Positions 22,919-32,122 of a DNA stretch of 51,337 bases are shown here, in pieces (the stretch's first letter is position 1; the number at the start of each line of letters is the position of its first letter). The stretch comes from Pseudomonadota bacterium. Its GTDB lineage: Bacteria > Pseudomonadota > Gammaproteobacteria > Steroidobacterales > Steroidobacteraceae. The position numbers were made by a program, and so were the translations under genes. The stretch is from assembly GCA_025357635.1 (NCBI GenBank), contig JANXOV010000033.1, positions 1 to 51,337 of the forward strand, written 5' to 3'. The notes beneath the pieces are model-generated. The model was not told the origin of the DNA and ran no database searches. It worked only from the letters and a program-made list of their open reading frames with translations.

Positions 22919-24814
22919 GTGGCAGATGTTTTTGGAATCAGCGTCTCTGCGCTGCAGGCGTTTCAACGGGCGATCACCGTCACCGGCAATAATATTGCCA
23001 ACGCCAGCACGCCCGGATACAGCCGGCAGTCGGTTGACTTAAGCTCGCGGCCGCCGCAGTTCTACGGCAACGGCTGGGTGGGCTCCGGGGTCGACGTGGT
23101 CACCGTCCGGCGCGCGTTCGATCAGGCGGCGGTCAACCAGCTCAACAACTCGCAGAGTTCCCTGGGGCAGCTGGATGCCTACAAGATCTACACCGACCAG
23201 CTCGACAATCTGTTCAGCACCAACGGCGGCGGCATCACCGCCTCGGTGCAAGGCTTCTTCAATGCGGTGTCGGACGTGGCCAATGATCCGACCTCGGCGG
23301 CGGCTCGCCAGGCATTGCTCGGCCAGGCGCAGACGCTGGCCAACACGTTTAAAAACGCAAGTTCGCAGATCGATGCCATCAACAGCGACATCAACACCCG
23401 ATTGACCGCCGATTTGGCCCAGATCAACGGCTATGCAAAGTCCATCGCCAAGCTGAATGATCAAATCGTCAGCGGCGGCGGCGCCGCGCTCGGGCAGGCG
23501 CCGAATGACCTGCTGGATCAACGCGATCAGCTGATCACGCAGTTGTCGGCGCTGACCAGCGTGACCACCACCACCGATGTGAATGGCGCGGTCAATGTGT
23601 TCGTGGGCAATGGCCAGGCGTTGGTGTTGCAGGGCGATTTCAATTCGCTCACCACGGTGAACAGTGAGTTCAACGCAAACCGCCTGGAAGTGGCGTTTGC
23701 GGGCGCAGGCGGGGGAGTTGCGATCAGTTCAATTTTCAGCGGCGGCGAACTGGGCGGCCTGCTGGCCGCGCGAACCGAGCTGGTCGATCCGATTCGCGAT
23801 CAACTGGGGCAGCTTGCGACCTCGATCGCGCAGACGGTAAACCAACAGCAGGGGTTCGGGATTGACCTCAACGGCGCGCTCGGCAAGAACCTGTTTAGCT
23901 TCACCGGGCCGCAGACGGTTGCCTCCAGCCTCAACGCAGGCAGCGCGAGCTTCAGCGCCAGTCTGGCAAATCTGGGGGCACTGACCGCGGACAGCTACAC
24001 GCTGACTTACAGCGGCGGAACCTTCACATTGAGGCGCGTATCCGACGGCGCCGTGGTGCCCACGACGGGCGCCGGCACGGTGGTCAGTCCGCTCAACGCC
24101 GATGGCTTGAATCTGGTGGTCGCCGGCGCGCCTGCGAACGGCGATCGATTCTTGATTCAGCCGACGGCCGCGGCGGCCGGATCGCTGAATGTTGCGTTGA
24201 CCAATACGTCGCAGATCGCCGCGGCGGGCGCCGTGAGAACCTCGGCGGCGGGCGGCAACTCCGCCGGCGCCCGCATCAGCGCCGGCACGGTCCTGGATCC
24301 CACGGATGCAAACCTCTTCAGCACGACCACGCTGACCTTTACGAGCGCCACGACCTACAGCGTCAATGGCGCGGGCAGTTTTGCCTTCACGCCGGGCGGC
24401 AATATCACTCTGAACGGCTGGCAGGTGCAGATCAACGGTACGCCGGCGATCGGAGATGCATTCACCGTGCAGCGCAACAGCGGCGGATCCGGCGACAATC
24501 GCAATGCGCTGGCGATCGCCGATATCCAAAATCAGGGCGTGTTGTCGAATGGCACGGTCAGCGTGACCGGCGCGTTGAGCTCCCTCGTCACCAGCGTCGG
24601 CACCCAGGCGCAGCAGGCGAAATTTGCCCAATCGGCACAATCCGCGATCAACATCCAGGCGCAGCAACGCGTGCAGTCCGCCTCCGGCGTCAATCTGGAC
24701 GAGGAAGCGGCGAGTCTGCTGCAATGGCAGCAAGCCTATCAGGCGGCCGCGCAGTCATTGAAGATCGCCAGTTCCTTGTTTCAGTCGCTGCTCTCGGCCG
24801 TGCAGTCGGCCTAA
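22919..24814 (+). CDS. flgK: hook-filament junction protein FlgK (HAP1)
   Basis: 631 residues from a GTG start, preceded by AAGAGGT. FlgK is the first junction protein between hook and filament and a client of FlgN. The N-terminus (GISVSALQAFQRAITVTGNNIANASTPGYSRQ) and C-terminus (VNLDEEAASLLQWQQAYQAAAQSLK) are canonical. The middle (about 340-560) holds two beta-rich modules ending in the pattern G-x-x-x-NGxPAxGDxFxVQ; FlgL carries a similar module. No strong promoter is visible in the 65-bp gap, so it may be read from the flgB promoter. Confidence 0.95.
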   Translation: MADVFGISVSALQAFQRAITVTGNNIANASTPGYSRQSVDLSSRPPQFYGNGWVGSGVDVVTVRRAFDQAAVNQLNNSQSSLGQLDAYKIYTDQLDNLFSTNGGGITASVQGFFNAVSDVANDPTSAAARQALLGQAQTLANTFKNASSQIDAINSDINTRLTADLAQINGYAKSIAKLNDQIVSGGGAALGQAPNDLLDQRDQLITQLSALTSVTTTTDVNGAVNVFVGNGQALVLQGDFNSLTTVNSEFNANRLEVAFAGAGGGVAISSIFSGGELGGLLAARTELVDPIRDQLGQLATSIAQTVNQQQGFGIDLNGALGKNLFSFTGPQTVASSLNAGSASFSASLANLGALTADSYTLTYSGGTFTLRRVSDGAVVPTTGAGTVVSPLNADGLNLVVAGAPANGDRFLIQPTAAAAGSLNVALTNTSQIAAAGAVRTSAAGGNSAGARISAGTVLDPTDANLFSTTTLTFTSATTYSVNGAGSFAFTPGGNITLNGWQVQINGTPAIGDAFTVQRNSGGSGDNRNALAIADIQNQGVLSNGTVSVTGALSSLVTSVGTQAQQAKFAQSAQSAINIQAQQRVQSASGVNLDEEAASLLQWQQAYQAAAQSLKIASSLFQSLLSAVQSA

Positions 24815-24826
24815 GGTTCATTGTCC

Positions 24827-26020
24827 ATGCGCGTCACCAACAGCTTCATACAGACCCAGTTTCTGGCCGCGGTCAGCCAGCTGCAGGCCAATCTTGCGCA
24901 GACGCAGAATCAGGTCGCGTTGGGTCAAAGTTTCACGACGCCTTCGCAGGACCCCGTCGCGGCGGGCAACGTCAACAACTACAACCTTGCGCTGGCGCAG
25001 AGCCAGCAATTCGATCGCAACGCAAACATTGCGCAGAACCGGCTGGGGTTGGAAGACAATGCCTTGTCGCAGTATCAAAGCGCGCTGCAGAGCATTCGGG
25101 ACCTGGCATTGCAGGCGAACAACTCTTCGCAAACCGACGAGAATCGCAGTGCCATCGCCGCACAGGTTCAGCAGATTCGCGACACGCTGCTGTCCATCGC
25201 CAACTCGCAAGATGGCAATGGGGAATATCTGTTTTCCGGATTCTCGAGCAAGACGCAGCCATTTGGCTTGACGGCGGCCGGCGCCACCTATGCCGGGGAT
25301 CAAGGCCAGCGGCAGCTGCAGATCGCCGTCGGGCGCAACGTGGCGGACGGCGACAACGGCGCGACGGTGTTCGAGCAGTTAAGAACCGGCAACGGGGTCT
25401 TTGAAGCGACCGCCGGCGCCGCGAACACCGGGACCGGGGTCCTGGGGGCGTCGACGGTCATCGATGCGACCGCTTATGACGGCGGCACGTACGCCATCAA
25501 CTTCCTCACCGCCAGCACCTTCGAAGTGCGCGACGCGAGCAACGCGCTGATCACCTCCGGCAGCTTCGCGGCCGGCCAGACGATTGCGTTCAAAGGGCTT
25601 CAGGTCACCCTCAACGGGCAACCGGCCGCCAACGACACGTTCAGCGTCGGAGCGTCGAAGAACCAAGGCGTATTTGCCAGCGTGCAAAACCTGCTCAATG
25701 CCTTGCTCAGCTCCACCGGAAACCCGGCGGCGGCGGCCCGGCTGAACAACTCCATCGGCACCGCCATCAACAATATCGACCAGGCGCTGCAGCAATCCTC
25801 AAACGTGCGCTCCAGCATCGGTGCGCGCCTGAACGCCATCGATGCGCAGAGTGTGCTCGGAAGCAATCAGCAGCTGCAATTGAAAACCATGATTTCCCAG
25901 CTGCAGGATCTGGATTATGCGTCGGCGCTGACGCGGCTGAACCAGCAGTTGACCAGCCTGAGCGCCGCGCAGCAGTCATACTCGCTCACCCAGGGCCTGT
26001 CTCTGTTCAGATATCTCTGA
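24827..26020 (+). CDS. flgL: hook-filament junction protein FlgL (HAP3)
   Basis: 397 residues from ATG 24827 (AAGG at 10 nt; a TTG at 24821 is an alternative). FlgL sits between FlgK and flagellin. The N-terminal flagellin-like helix (MRVTNSFIQTQFLAAVSQLQ) with FTTPSQDPVAAGN and the C-terminal YASALTRLNQQLTSLSAAQQSYSL are typical. Residues about 205-290 form a beta-rich module (TYAINFLTASTFEVRDASN...LNGQPAANDTFSVG) like those in FlgK. It is the last gene of the rod/hook/junction run and is convergent with slyD, only 22 bp away. Confidence 0.95.
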   Translation: MRVTNSFIQTQFLAAVSQLQANLAQTQNQVALGQSFTTPSQDPVAAGNVNNYNLALAQSQQFDRNANIAQNRLGLEDNALSQYQSALQSIRDLALQANNSSQTDENRSAIAAQVQQIRDTLLSIANSQDGNGEYLFSGFSSKTQPFGLTAAGATYAGDQGQRQLQIAVGRNVADGDNGATVFEQLRTGNGVFEATAGAANTGTGVLGASTVIDATAYDGGTYAINFLTASTFEVRDASNALITSGSFAAGQTIAFKGLQVTLNGQPAANDTFSVGASKNQGVFASVQNLLNALLSSTGNPAAAARLNNSIGTAINNIDQALQQSSNVRSSIGARLNAIDAQSVLGSNQQLQLKTMISQLQDLDYASALTRLNQQLTSLSAAQQSYSLTQGLSLFRYL

Positions 26021-26042
26021 TTCGCCCGGCAGCGCGCGGCCC

Positions 26043-26525
26043 TCAGTGGTGATGGCCGCCGGCGCCATGGACATGGCCGTGATCGAGTTCTTCCGGACTG
26101 GCTTCCCGCACCTCGACGATGTCGATGGCAAAATTCAGGTTCTTGTCCGCAAGTGCGTGGTTTGCGTCCAGCGTGATCATGTCGCCGACCACCGCCGTCA
26201 CCGTGAACACGCGAATGCCGCCGCCGACCTGCGCCTGGAACTGCATGCCCTTCTTGATTTCGCCGGCGCCGCCCAGTGAACGCTTGGGCACGCGCTGAAT
26301 CAATTGATCGTCGCGCACGCCGTAGCCGTCTTTCGGCGCCACCGTCACGTTGAGTTTCTCGCCGGCCTGCTTGCCTTCCAGTGCGGTTTCAAGACCCGGC
26401 ACGAGATTGCCGTTGCCGTGGATGTAGGCCAGCGGCTCGCCGCCCGCTGAGCTGTCGATGACGGCGCCGCTGTCGTCGGTCAGCGTGTAGTGGATCAGTG
26501 CAACCCGGTCTTTTTCAATCAACAT
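26043..26525 (-). CDS. slyD: FKBP-type peptidyl-prolyl isomerase, SlyD family
   Basis: 160 residues. The FKBP domain (VALIHYTLTDDSGAVIDSS...YIHGNGNLVPGLETALEGKQAGEK) with the IF chaperone insert (APKDGYGVRDDQLIQRVPKR) identifies SlyD. It catalyses prolyl isomerisation and acts as a chaperone and metal-binding protein. The tail HGHVHGAGGHHH is a short His-rich metal site; in E. coli the longer tail delivers nickel to hydrogenase. AGAGGA precedes the ATG, and the gene starts 5 nt after the rimO stop, so the two are one operon. Confidence 0.93.
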   Translation of the reverse strand: MLIEKDRVALIHYTLTDDSGAVIDSSAGGEPLAYIHGNGNLVPGLETALEGKQAGEKLNVTVAPKDGYGVRDDQLIQRVPKRSLGGAGEIKKGMQFQAQVGGGIRVFTVTAVVGDMITLDANHALADKNLNFAIDIVEVREASPEELDHGHVHGAGGHHH

Positions 26526-26530
26526 CGCGT

Positions 26531-27871
26531 CTATCCTCTTGGTTTCGCTTCCAGATCGTATTCGTCGGCGCCGGTGATGAGTACATCGGCCCAGTCCCCC
26601 GCCTTCAGTTTGTGTGCGCTGCCGCGCGGATGGCGGATGTGCACCACGCCATCGACTTCCGGCGCATCGCCCTCGGTGCGCGCGGTGGCCTGCTGACCTT
26701 CCACCCGGTCGACCAGCACGCGCATCTCGCGCCCCACCTTGCGCGCCAGGCGTGCGGCGCTGGTGCGCGCGGCGAGCTGCATGAAGCGCGCGTGGCGCTC
26801 GGCTTTCACCTCGGCGGGCACCGGATCAGGCAGGGCATTGGCCGCGGCACCGGCCACGGCAGAGTATTCGAAGCAGCCCACGCGATCCAGTTGAGCCTGT
26901 TCCATCCACTGCAGCAGCGTGTCGAATTCGGCGTCGGTTTCGCCGGGAAAACCCACGATGAACGTGCTGCGGATGGTCAGGTCCGGAAGCGACTTGCGCC
27001 ATGCGTGGATGCGCGACAGGGTGTTTTCCGCCGCCGCCGGCCGCTTCATGAGTTTCAAGATGCGCGGGCTGGCGTGCTGAAATGGAATGTCCAGGTACGG
27101 CAGCAGCCGGCCTTCGCCCATCAGCGCGATCACCTCATCCACATGCGGGTAGGGATAGACATAGTGCAGGCGCACCCAGACGCCCAGTTCGCTCAGCGCC
27201 TGGCTGAGATCGAAAAACCGGGCGCGCCGTTCGCGGCCGCGCCAGTCCTGTGCCGCGTACTTCAAGTCCACGCCGTAGGCGCTGGTGTCCTGCGAGATCA
27301 CCAGCAATTCCTTGACGCCGGCGCGCACCAGGCCTTCCGCTTCGCGCATGACTTCGCCGATGGGCCGGCTGACCAGGTCTCCTCGCATCGAGGGGATGAT
27401 GCAAAAACTGCAGCGGTGATTGCAGCCCTCGGAAATCTTCAGATAGGCGTAGTGGCGCGGGGTGAGCTTGATGCCCTGTGCGGGCACCAGGTCCAGGAAG
27501 GGCTCGTGCGTCGGCGGCAATTGTTCGTGCACGGCGGCCAGCACCTCCTCGTAGCGCTGCGGCCCGGTGATCTTCAGCACCTGCGGATGCCGGTCGAGGA
27601 TTTTCTGCGGCTGTGCGCCCAGGCATCCGGTGACGATGACCTTGCCGTTCTGCGCCAGGGCCTCACCGATGGCATCCAGGGACTCATCCACGGCGGAGTC
27701 GATGAAGCCGCAGGTGTTGACGATGACGAGGTCCGCGCCGCTGTAATCGGAGGCTGTTTCATAGCCTTGCACCCGCAGCTGCGTCAAAATCCGCTCCGAA
27801 TCGACCAGTGCCTTGGGGCAGCCCAGGCTGACAAAGCCGATTTTCGGTGATCTGGGTTTGGCGATTTTCAA
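26531..27871 (-). CDS. rimO: ribosomal protein S12 methylthiotransferase RimO
   Basis: 446 residues. RimO is a radical-SAM enzyme that methylthiolates an Asp of ribosomal protein S12. The N-terminal MTTase domain has the three cluster Cys at 18, 54 and 83 ([27 protein letters not shown]). The radical-SAM motif is C150-NHR-C154-SF-C157, and a TRAM domain occupies the last 65 residues. The start is a TTG without a good Shine-Dalgarno; no earlier in-frame start exists. A TTGACG-N17-CATCGT promoter lies about 35 bp upstream. This housekeeping pair interrupts the flagellar locus on the opposite strand. Confidence 0.95.
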   Translation of the reverse strand: MKIAKPRSPKIGFVSLGCPKALVDSERILTQLRVQGYETASDYSGADLVIVNTCGFIDSAVDESLDAIGEALAQNGKVIVTGCLGAQPQKILDRHPQVLKITGPQRYEEVLAAVHEQLPPTHEPFLDLVPAQGIKLTPRHYAYLKISEGCNHRCSFCIIPSMRGDLVSRPIGEVMREAEGLVRAGVKELLVISQDTSAYGVDLKYAAQDWRGRERRARFFDLSQALSELGVWVRLHYVYPYPHVDEVIALMGEGRLLPYLDIPFQHASPRILKLMKRPAAAENTLSRIHAWRKSLPDLTIRSTFIVGFPGETDAEFDTLLQWMEQAQLDRVGCFEYSAVAGAAANALPDPVPAEVKAERHARFMQLAARTSAARLARKVGREMRVLVDRVEGQQATARTEGDAPEVDGVVHIRHPRGSAHKLKAGDWADVLITGADEYDLEAKPRG

Positions 27872-27910
27872 GGGTGCGGCTTGTGGGGACTTTGGGCTGG
27901 CGGGGGCGTG

Positions 27911-27939
27911 ACGATGCCCAAAATGCCCTTCAGCGTCAA
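27911..27939 (-). promoter_or_regulatory. likely sigma-70 promoter of rimO-slyD
   Basis: Minus strand TTGACG, 17-bp spacer, CATCGT: five of six matches at -35 and three of six at -10. The predicted transcript has a leader of about 33 nt before the TTG. Confidence 0.45.
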
Positions 27940-28062
27940 ATTTCCCCGTTTGGCGGCCCTGGCGGGGTGTCTTTAGGGAGTTTCCGCGCCGGCGTCAAGC
28001 CATGTCTTGCCGGAAAAGCGACGCGTTTCACAGTGGCCCCCAGGCCTGCATGCAGTTTCTTC

Positions 28063-28089
28063 TCAAGATCGGTCCGAGTGGTCCGATAC
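28063..28089 (+). promoter_or_regulatory. sigma-28 (FliA) promoter of fliC
   Basis: TCAAGATC, 11 bp, TCCGATAC. The TCAAG and CCGATA cores match the sigma-28 consensus with exact spacing; the edges deviate. The transcript should begin near 28096, giving a leader of about 100 nt. It is the only sigma-28-like site upstream of fliC. Confidence 0.7.
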
Positions 28090-28196
28090 ATCTCCTGACG
28101 GTGGTCACCGGCCGGCTCGCCTCAAGGCGGGCACCACGTGCCACGAACTGTAAGGCCTATGAGGGGCCGGTGAATTAACTTTTCAGGAGATCCGCA

Positions 28197-29669
28197 ATGT
28201 CATTAACGATTAATACCAACATCGCTTCGCTGAATGCGCAGCGTAACTTGAGCAGCTCGCAGTCGAGCTTGGCTGTTTCGCTGCAACGACTGTCATCCGG
28301 CTTGCGCATCAACAGCGCAAAGGACGATGCGGCGGGCTTGGCGATCACCAATCGCTTTACCACCCAGATCAACGGTCTGAACCAGGCCATCAACAACGCC
28401 AACGATGCGATTTCCGAATCGCAGACGGCTGAGAGTGCGTTGACGACCCTGACCGACAACCTGCAGCGCATCCGCCAGCTGGCGGTTGAAGCCGCCAACG
28501 GCACGAACAGCTCCTCGGACCGTGCTGCTCTCGACGCCGAAGTGCAGCAGCGCTCGGCTGAAATCACGCGTATCGCGTCGCAGACGACCTTCAACGGGTT
28601 GCGCGTTCTGGACGGCACGGCCGGTCCTTCAACCTTCCAGGTTGGCGCGAATGTCGGCGACACCATTTCGGTGAATTACTCTCAAGGTGTGCGCGCCGAC
28701 CAGATCGGTCAGGTTGCGACCTCCACCGGCGGTGCGGTTACCGCCACCGCTCTCGGCGGCGTCAACACGCTGACCCTGCAGGTCGGAACCGGCGCGGCAG
28801 TGAACATCGGGGCCAGCGCATTGGGCGCTTCCGCCGGTCAGAGCGTGGGGTCTGCCTACGCCAAGGTGCAGGCGATCAACGCTGCGGGCGTGTCCGGTTT
28901 GACGGCCAGCGCCTCGACGACGGCGACCGAAGCGGCCGCTTTCTCGAACGTCTCCGGCGGTACTACGTTGGCCTCGACTTACAATCTGTCGATCAACGGC
29001 GTGGCGATTTTCGCAGGCGCCGGCAATGTGGCCTCAGGCACGGCGGTGACCGCGGCGAATGTCGCGACTCAGGTGAACTTGTACTCCTCGCAGACGGGCG
29101 TAACCGCCGCAGTCAACGGCGGCGTGCTGTCATTCAGTGCCGCTGACGGACGCGACGTTGCGGTGACTCAGTTGGTCACGCTGGCCGCTGGCGGCGCCGG
29201 CACCGGCGTCAATGCCAATGTGTCGGGTGGTGTTGCCAATACGCTGACCACGACCCGCGGTGTGATCACGCTGTCTGCTTCGAGCAACATCACAATCGGC
29301 GGCGTAGGCGCGGCGGACATCGGCTTCGCGGCCGGCACCATCTCGCTCAACGCGCAGACCCTGGCCAATGCCAACGTGCTGACAGTTGCGAATGCCAATG
29401 CGGCCATCGCGGCGGTCGACTCTGCTTTGACGACGGTCAGCTCTTTCCAGAGCCAGCTGGGCGCCATTCAGAACCGCTTCACGTCCACCGTGTCGAACCT
29501 GCAGGCGATCACGCAGAATCTGCAGGCTTCACGCAGCACCATTCAGGACGCAGATTTCGCGGCGGAAACCGCCAATCTGACCAAGGCCCAGGTGTTGCAG
29601 CAGGCCGGTATCTCGGTGCTTGCGCAGGCGAATGCGTCTCCGCAGTCGATCTTGAAGTTGCTGCAGTAA
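28197..29669 (+). CDS. fliC: flagellin FliC
   Basis: 490 residues with AGGAGA 6 nt before ATG. It is the filament subunit, exported through the hook. The D0/D1 N-terminus (SLTINTNIASLNAQRNL through about 165) includes the TLR5-type segment LQRIRQLAVEAANGTN near 89-104. The variable centre (about 170-395) is Ala/Gly/Thr/Val-rich without cysteine. The C-terminal D1/D0 (NRFTSTVSNLQAITQNLQASRSTIQDADFAAETANLTK) is canonical. Only one flagellin gene lies in the window, followed by a strong hairpin. Confidence 0.97.
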   Translation: MSLTINTNIASLNAQRNLSSSQSSLAVSLQRLSSGLRINSAKDDAAGLAITNRFTTQINGLNQAINNANDAISESQTAESALTTLTDNLQRIRQLAVEAANGTNSSSDRAALDAEVQQRSAEITRIASQTTFNGLRVLDGTAGPSTFQVGANVGDTISVNYSQGVRADQIGQVATSTGGAVTATALGGVNTLTLQVGTGAAVNIGASALGASAGQSVGSAYAKVQAINAAGVSGLTASASTTATEAAAFSNVSGGTTLASTYNLSINGVAIFAGAGNVASGTAVTAANVATQVNLYSSQTGVTAAVNGGVLSFSAADGRDVAVTQLVTLAAGGAGTGVNANVSGGVANTLTTTRGVITLSASSNITIGGVGAADIGFAAGTISLNAQTLANANVLTVANANAAIAAVDSALTTVSSFQSQLGAIQNRFTSTVSNLQAITQNLQASRSTIQDADFAAETANLTKAQVLQQAGISVLAQANASPQSILKLLQ

Positions 29670-29683
29670 TCAGCCACAGAGTT

Positions 29684-29716
29684 CACGGCCCGGAAGGCAA
29701 GAGCATCCGGGCCGTG
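29684..29716 (+). terminator. hairpin terminator after fliC
   Basis: CACGGCCCGGA (29684-29694), 11-nt loop, TCCGGGCCGTG (29706-29716): a perfect 11-bp GC-rich stem 14 nt after the fliC stop, followed by ATTTCC rather than a full T-run. It probably ends or stabilises the abundant fliC message. Confidence 0.7.
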
Positions 29717-29792
29717 ATTTCCAATTAGAGTCAGGGTCAGTTACGGCGAAAGCCATAAGGCAGTTCAAGTACCGGTCAAATCACCCAAAGGT

Positions 29793-30194
29793 GTGGCTAT
29801 GGCGAACGACGTGCGGCCGGGAGACATCCTGGCGACGCGCCCCGTGCAAGGAGGTCGGGCGTCAACAACTGCAACTGATGCAAGCGGCAAACTCAAGCCG
29901 CAATTACCCCGTGGTGGCAAATCCCCGCCGCGTGTTCCCGTTCCAGAGGAAAAACAGCCGCCGCGAACCGGCACTGAGGCGGACCTTGCGGCCCTGGCTG
30001 AGCGCGTCGGGAAGTTCCTGCGGGAGTCCGGCCGCGCCATCGCATTTCGCGTCGAGAGCGCCGGCGGCAAGACCGTCATTCATGAAATCGACCCGGATAC
30101 CGGCGAAGTCATTGCGCAGATCACTTCCGATGACTTGATGTCGCTGGCAAAGGGTCTGGGGCTTTCCGGGACTCTGGTCAACAGCCGCGCCTGA
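29793..30194 (+). CDS. flaG: FlaG family protein
   Basis: 133 residues from GTG 29793 (an ATG at 29799 is also possible). The C-terminal 65 residues carry the FlaG domain (IAFRVESAGGKTVIHEIDPDTGEVIAQITSDDLMSLAKGL). The first 60 residues are Pro/Lys-rich and look unstructured. FlaG-type proteins, located between fliC and fliD, affect filament length or stability in several polar flagellates; the mechanism is poorly known. I see no clear promoter of its own in the 120 bp after fliC. Confidence 0.85.
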   Translation: MAMANDVRPGDILATRPVQGGRASTTATDASGKLKPQLPRGGKSPPRVPVPEEKQPPRTGTEADLAALAERVGKFLRESGRAIAFRVESAGGKTVIHEIDPDTGEVIAQITSDDLMSLAKGLGLSGTLVNSRA

Positions 30195-30227
30195 GGGCCG
30201 GCCGCCATTTCGGCATGCGCGGCCGAT

Positions 30228-30243
30228 TGGTACGAGAATTGCT
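30228..30243 (+). promoter_or_regulatory. sigma-54 promoter of fliD operon
   Basis: TGGTACGAGAATTGCT matches TGGCACG-N4-TTGCW with one change. Predicted start near 30254 gives a 47-nt leader to fliD, with AAGGAAA in it. Likely drives fliD-fliS-fliT and the PilZ-like gene. Confidence 0.85.
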
Positions 30244-30300
30244 TAAGATTCCCAAGCGTTGGCCGATTAAACCGTAACCTTAAGGAAACCTGCGAGTCTC

Positions 30301-31695
30301 ATGGCTTCGACCATCCAGTCCAGCGGCGTCGGCTCAGGCCTCGACATTGCGAGTATCGTTGCGCAGCTCACGACGGCGCAGGGCAATGCGCAGACCAAAC
30401 AGCTCACCGCCAGAAAGACCGACCTGGACGCGCAGGTATCGGCCTACGGCACGTTCCGTGCTGCGCTCGAGGCGTTGCAGGCGACTCTGCCTGCGTTGAA
30501 GGACGCCAATAAATTTCAGGGCCGCAGCGCCGCTGTGGCCGACATCGCCATCGCCAGCGCCAGCGCGGAGGCGACGGCGACGCCGGCGCAGTACACGCTC
30601 GAAGTGCAGACGCTGGCCAAGGCCGCCAGTCTCGTGTCTGCACCCATCCTTACCGGCACAGTGGGCACGGGCACGCTGAGCATCTTGGTGGGCGGCGTGA
30701 CGGCGCAGATCACCATCGATGGCACCAACAACACGCTGGCCGGGATCGCAGCGGCCATCAATTCCGCCGTGGGCAACCCCGGTGTCAGCGCCTCGGTGAT
30801 CAACACCGCGGGCGGCGCGAGGCTGGTGCTCAGCGGCACCAAGACCGGCGCCATCAACGGCATCACGGTCACGCAGAGCGGCGGCGACGGCGGATTGGCG
30901 CCTCTGGTGTATGACCCGGCCAACGGCAATACGCAGCTGACCCAGTCGCAGGCTCCGCAGGATGCGCAGTTCACCATCAACGGGTTCGCCGCCACCAGCG
31001 CCAGCAATGCGGTCACCGGTGTCATCACCGGCGTGACCATCAATCTGCTGAAGCCGACCGCCTTGAACACGCCGACCACGCTTTCCGTCGGTTACGATCA
31101 GGAAGGCGCGACCTCGGCGATCAAGAATTTCGTCACGGCCTACAATGCGCTGATCACCAGCGTCAAAGCCCTGAGCAGCTACGACGTCGCCACCAAGACC
31201 GGCGGCACACTGCTCGGCAACACCACCGTCACCTCGCTGCTCGGCAAGCTGCGCCAATTGCTGTCGCAGACCATTACCAGCAGCGCCGGCGGCGTGCAGT
31301 CGCTGACCGATCTGGGCGTCACCTCCAATCTGCAGGGCACGTTGGATCAGAGCGAGAGCAAGGTAACGGCGGCGTTGACCGGGAATCTGAATTCCGTGAC
31401 CAGCCTGTTGGGCGGCAAGAACGGCCTGGCCGCGCAGTTGGACACGGTGCTGACCCAATACACGCAGCCCGGCGGCTTGCTGGACACGATCAGCAAAGGC
31501 TTGCGCAGCGGACTTGCGGATGTGTCAGTCAAGCAGCGGGCGCTGGAGCTGCGCCTGGCCACCTACTCGGCGACGCTGACCAAGCAGTTCAACGCGATGG
31601 ACGCGGCCGTGGCCGCTTTGAAGCAGACGCAGAATTTTCTTAATCAGGCCTTCAATAGCATCAACGGGACGAAGAATTCTTCGTCCTCCGGTTAG
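30301..31695 (+). CDS. fliD: flagellar filament cap protein FliD
   Basis: 464 residues. FliD (HAP2) forms the cap under which flagellin folds. The N-terminus SSGVGSGLDIASIVAQLTTAQ, the early coiled coil, the repeated beta domains (residues about 90-270, including an ITIDGTNNTLAGIAAAINSA FliD motif) and the C-terminal coiled coil (about 395-450) ending NAMDAAVAALKQTQNFLNQAF are all present. It lies ahead of fliS and fliT, 17 nt before fliS. Confidence 0.96.
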   Translation: MASTIQSSGVGSGLDIASIVAQLTTAQGNAQTKQLTARKTDLDAQVSAYGTFRAALEALQATLPALKDANKFQGRSAAVADIAIASASAEATATPAQYTLEVQTLAKAASLVSAPILTGTVGTGTLSILVGGVTAQITIDGTNNTLAGIAAAINSAVGNPGVSASVINTAGGARLVLSGTKTGAINGITVTQSGGDGGLAPLVYDPANGNTQLTQSQAPQDAQFTINGFAATSASNAVTGVITGVTINLLKPTALNTPTTLSVGYDQEGATSAIKNFVTAYNALITSVKALSSYDVATKTGGTLLGNTTVTSLLGKLRQLLSQTITSSAGGVQSLTDLGVTSNLQGTLDQSESKVTAALTGNLNSVTSLLGGKNGLAAQLDTVLTQYTQPGGLLDTISKGLRSGLADVSVKQRALELRLATYSATLTKQFNAMDAAVAALKQTQNFLNQAFNSINGTKNSSSSG

Positions 31696-31711
31696 AGGCG
31701 GTTGATTTGAC

Positions 31712-32122
31712 ATGAACTCCCGAAACGCAATGGCGCAATACCGCTCCGTGCACAGCCGCGGCGCGGTCATCGAGGCCAGCCCCACGCGCCTGATCCAATT
31801 GGCGCTGGAGCAGATCCTGACCCAGCTGAGCGTGGCGCGCGGCTGCATGGAGCGGATCCGGGCCGGCCGGCAGACTCACGATGTCATCGACAAGGGAACT
31901 GCGGTTGCCAAAGTCAACGGGCTGCTCGGTGAACTGGCGGGCAGCCTGGATCTGGAACGCGGCGAGGCTGTCGCGCAGAATCTTCTCTCGCTGTACAGCT
32001 ACATGATGACCCGCCTGACGCTGGCCAACCTGAACAACGATGCCGCGATCATCGATGAGATCGCGGGGCTGGTACGCGAAATAAAAACCGGCTGGGATGA
32101 AGTCGTGTCGCAGGGGCTATGA
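31712..32122 (+). CDS. fliS: flagellin export chaperone FliS
   Basis: 136 residues, AGAGGCGG upstream. FliS binds the flagellin C-terminus and keeps it unpolymerised in the cytoplasm. The family pattern YRSVHSRGAVIEASPTRLIQLALEQIL near the N-terminus and NLLSLYSYMMTRLTLANLNNDAAIIDEIAGLV in the second half are clear. The stop overlaps the fliT start (ATGA). Confidence 0.95.
   Translation: MNSRNAMAQYRSVHSRGAVIEASPTRLIQLALEQILTQLSVARGCMERIRAGRQTHDVIDKGTAVAKVNGLLGELAGSLDLERGEAVAQNLLSLYSYMMTRLTLANLNNDAAIIDEIAGLVREIKTGWDEVVSQGL

Larger units (their letters stand above)
27872..28196. other. rimO-fliC divergent intergenic region
   Basis: A 325-bp region holding the rimO promoter on the minus strand and the fliC sigma-28 promoter on the plus strand (28063-28089). 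The fliC leader is about 100 nt and contains short inverted repeats, among them CGCC-TCAA-GGCG (around 28121-28135) and GGCC...GGCC (28154-28168), just before the AGGAGA ribosome-binding site (28185-28190). The section 27945-28060 shows nothing I can name. A plus-strand frame across the rimO start looks like chance. Confidence 0.6.

Noticed and set aside
27847-28098. Plus-strand 83-codon frame across the rimO start
   Set aside because: Overlaps the rimO start and promoter and the fliC promoter; no similarity or ribosome site.
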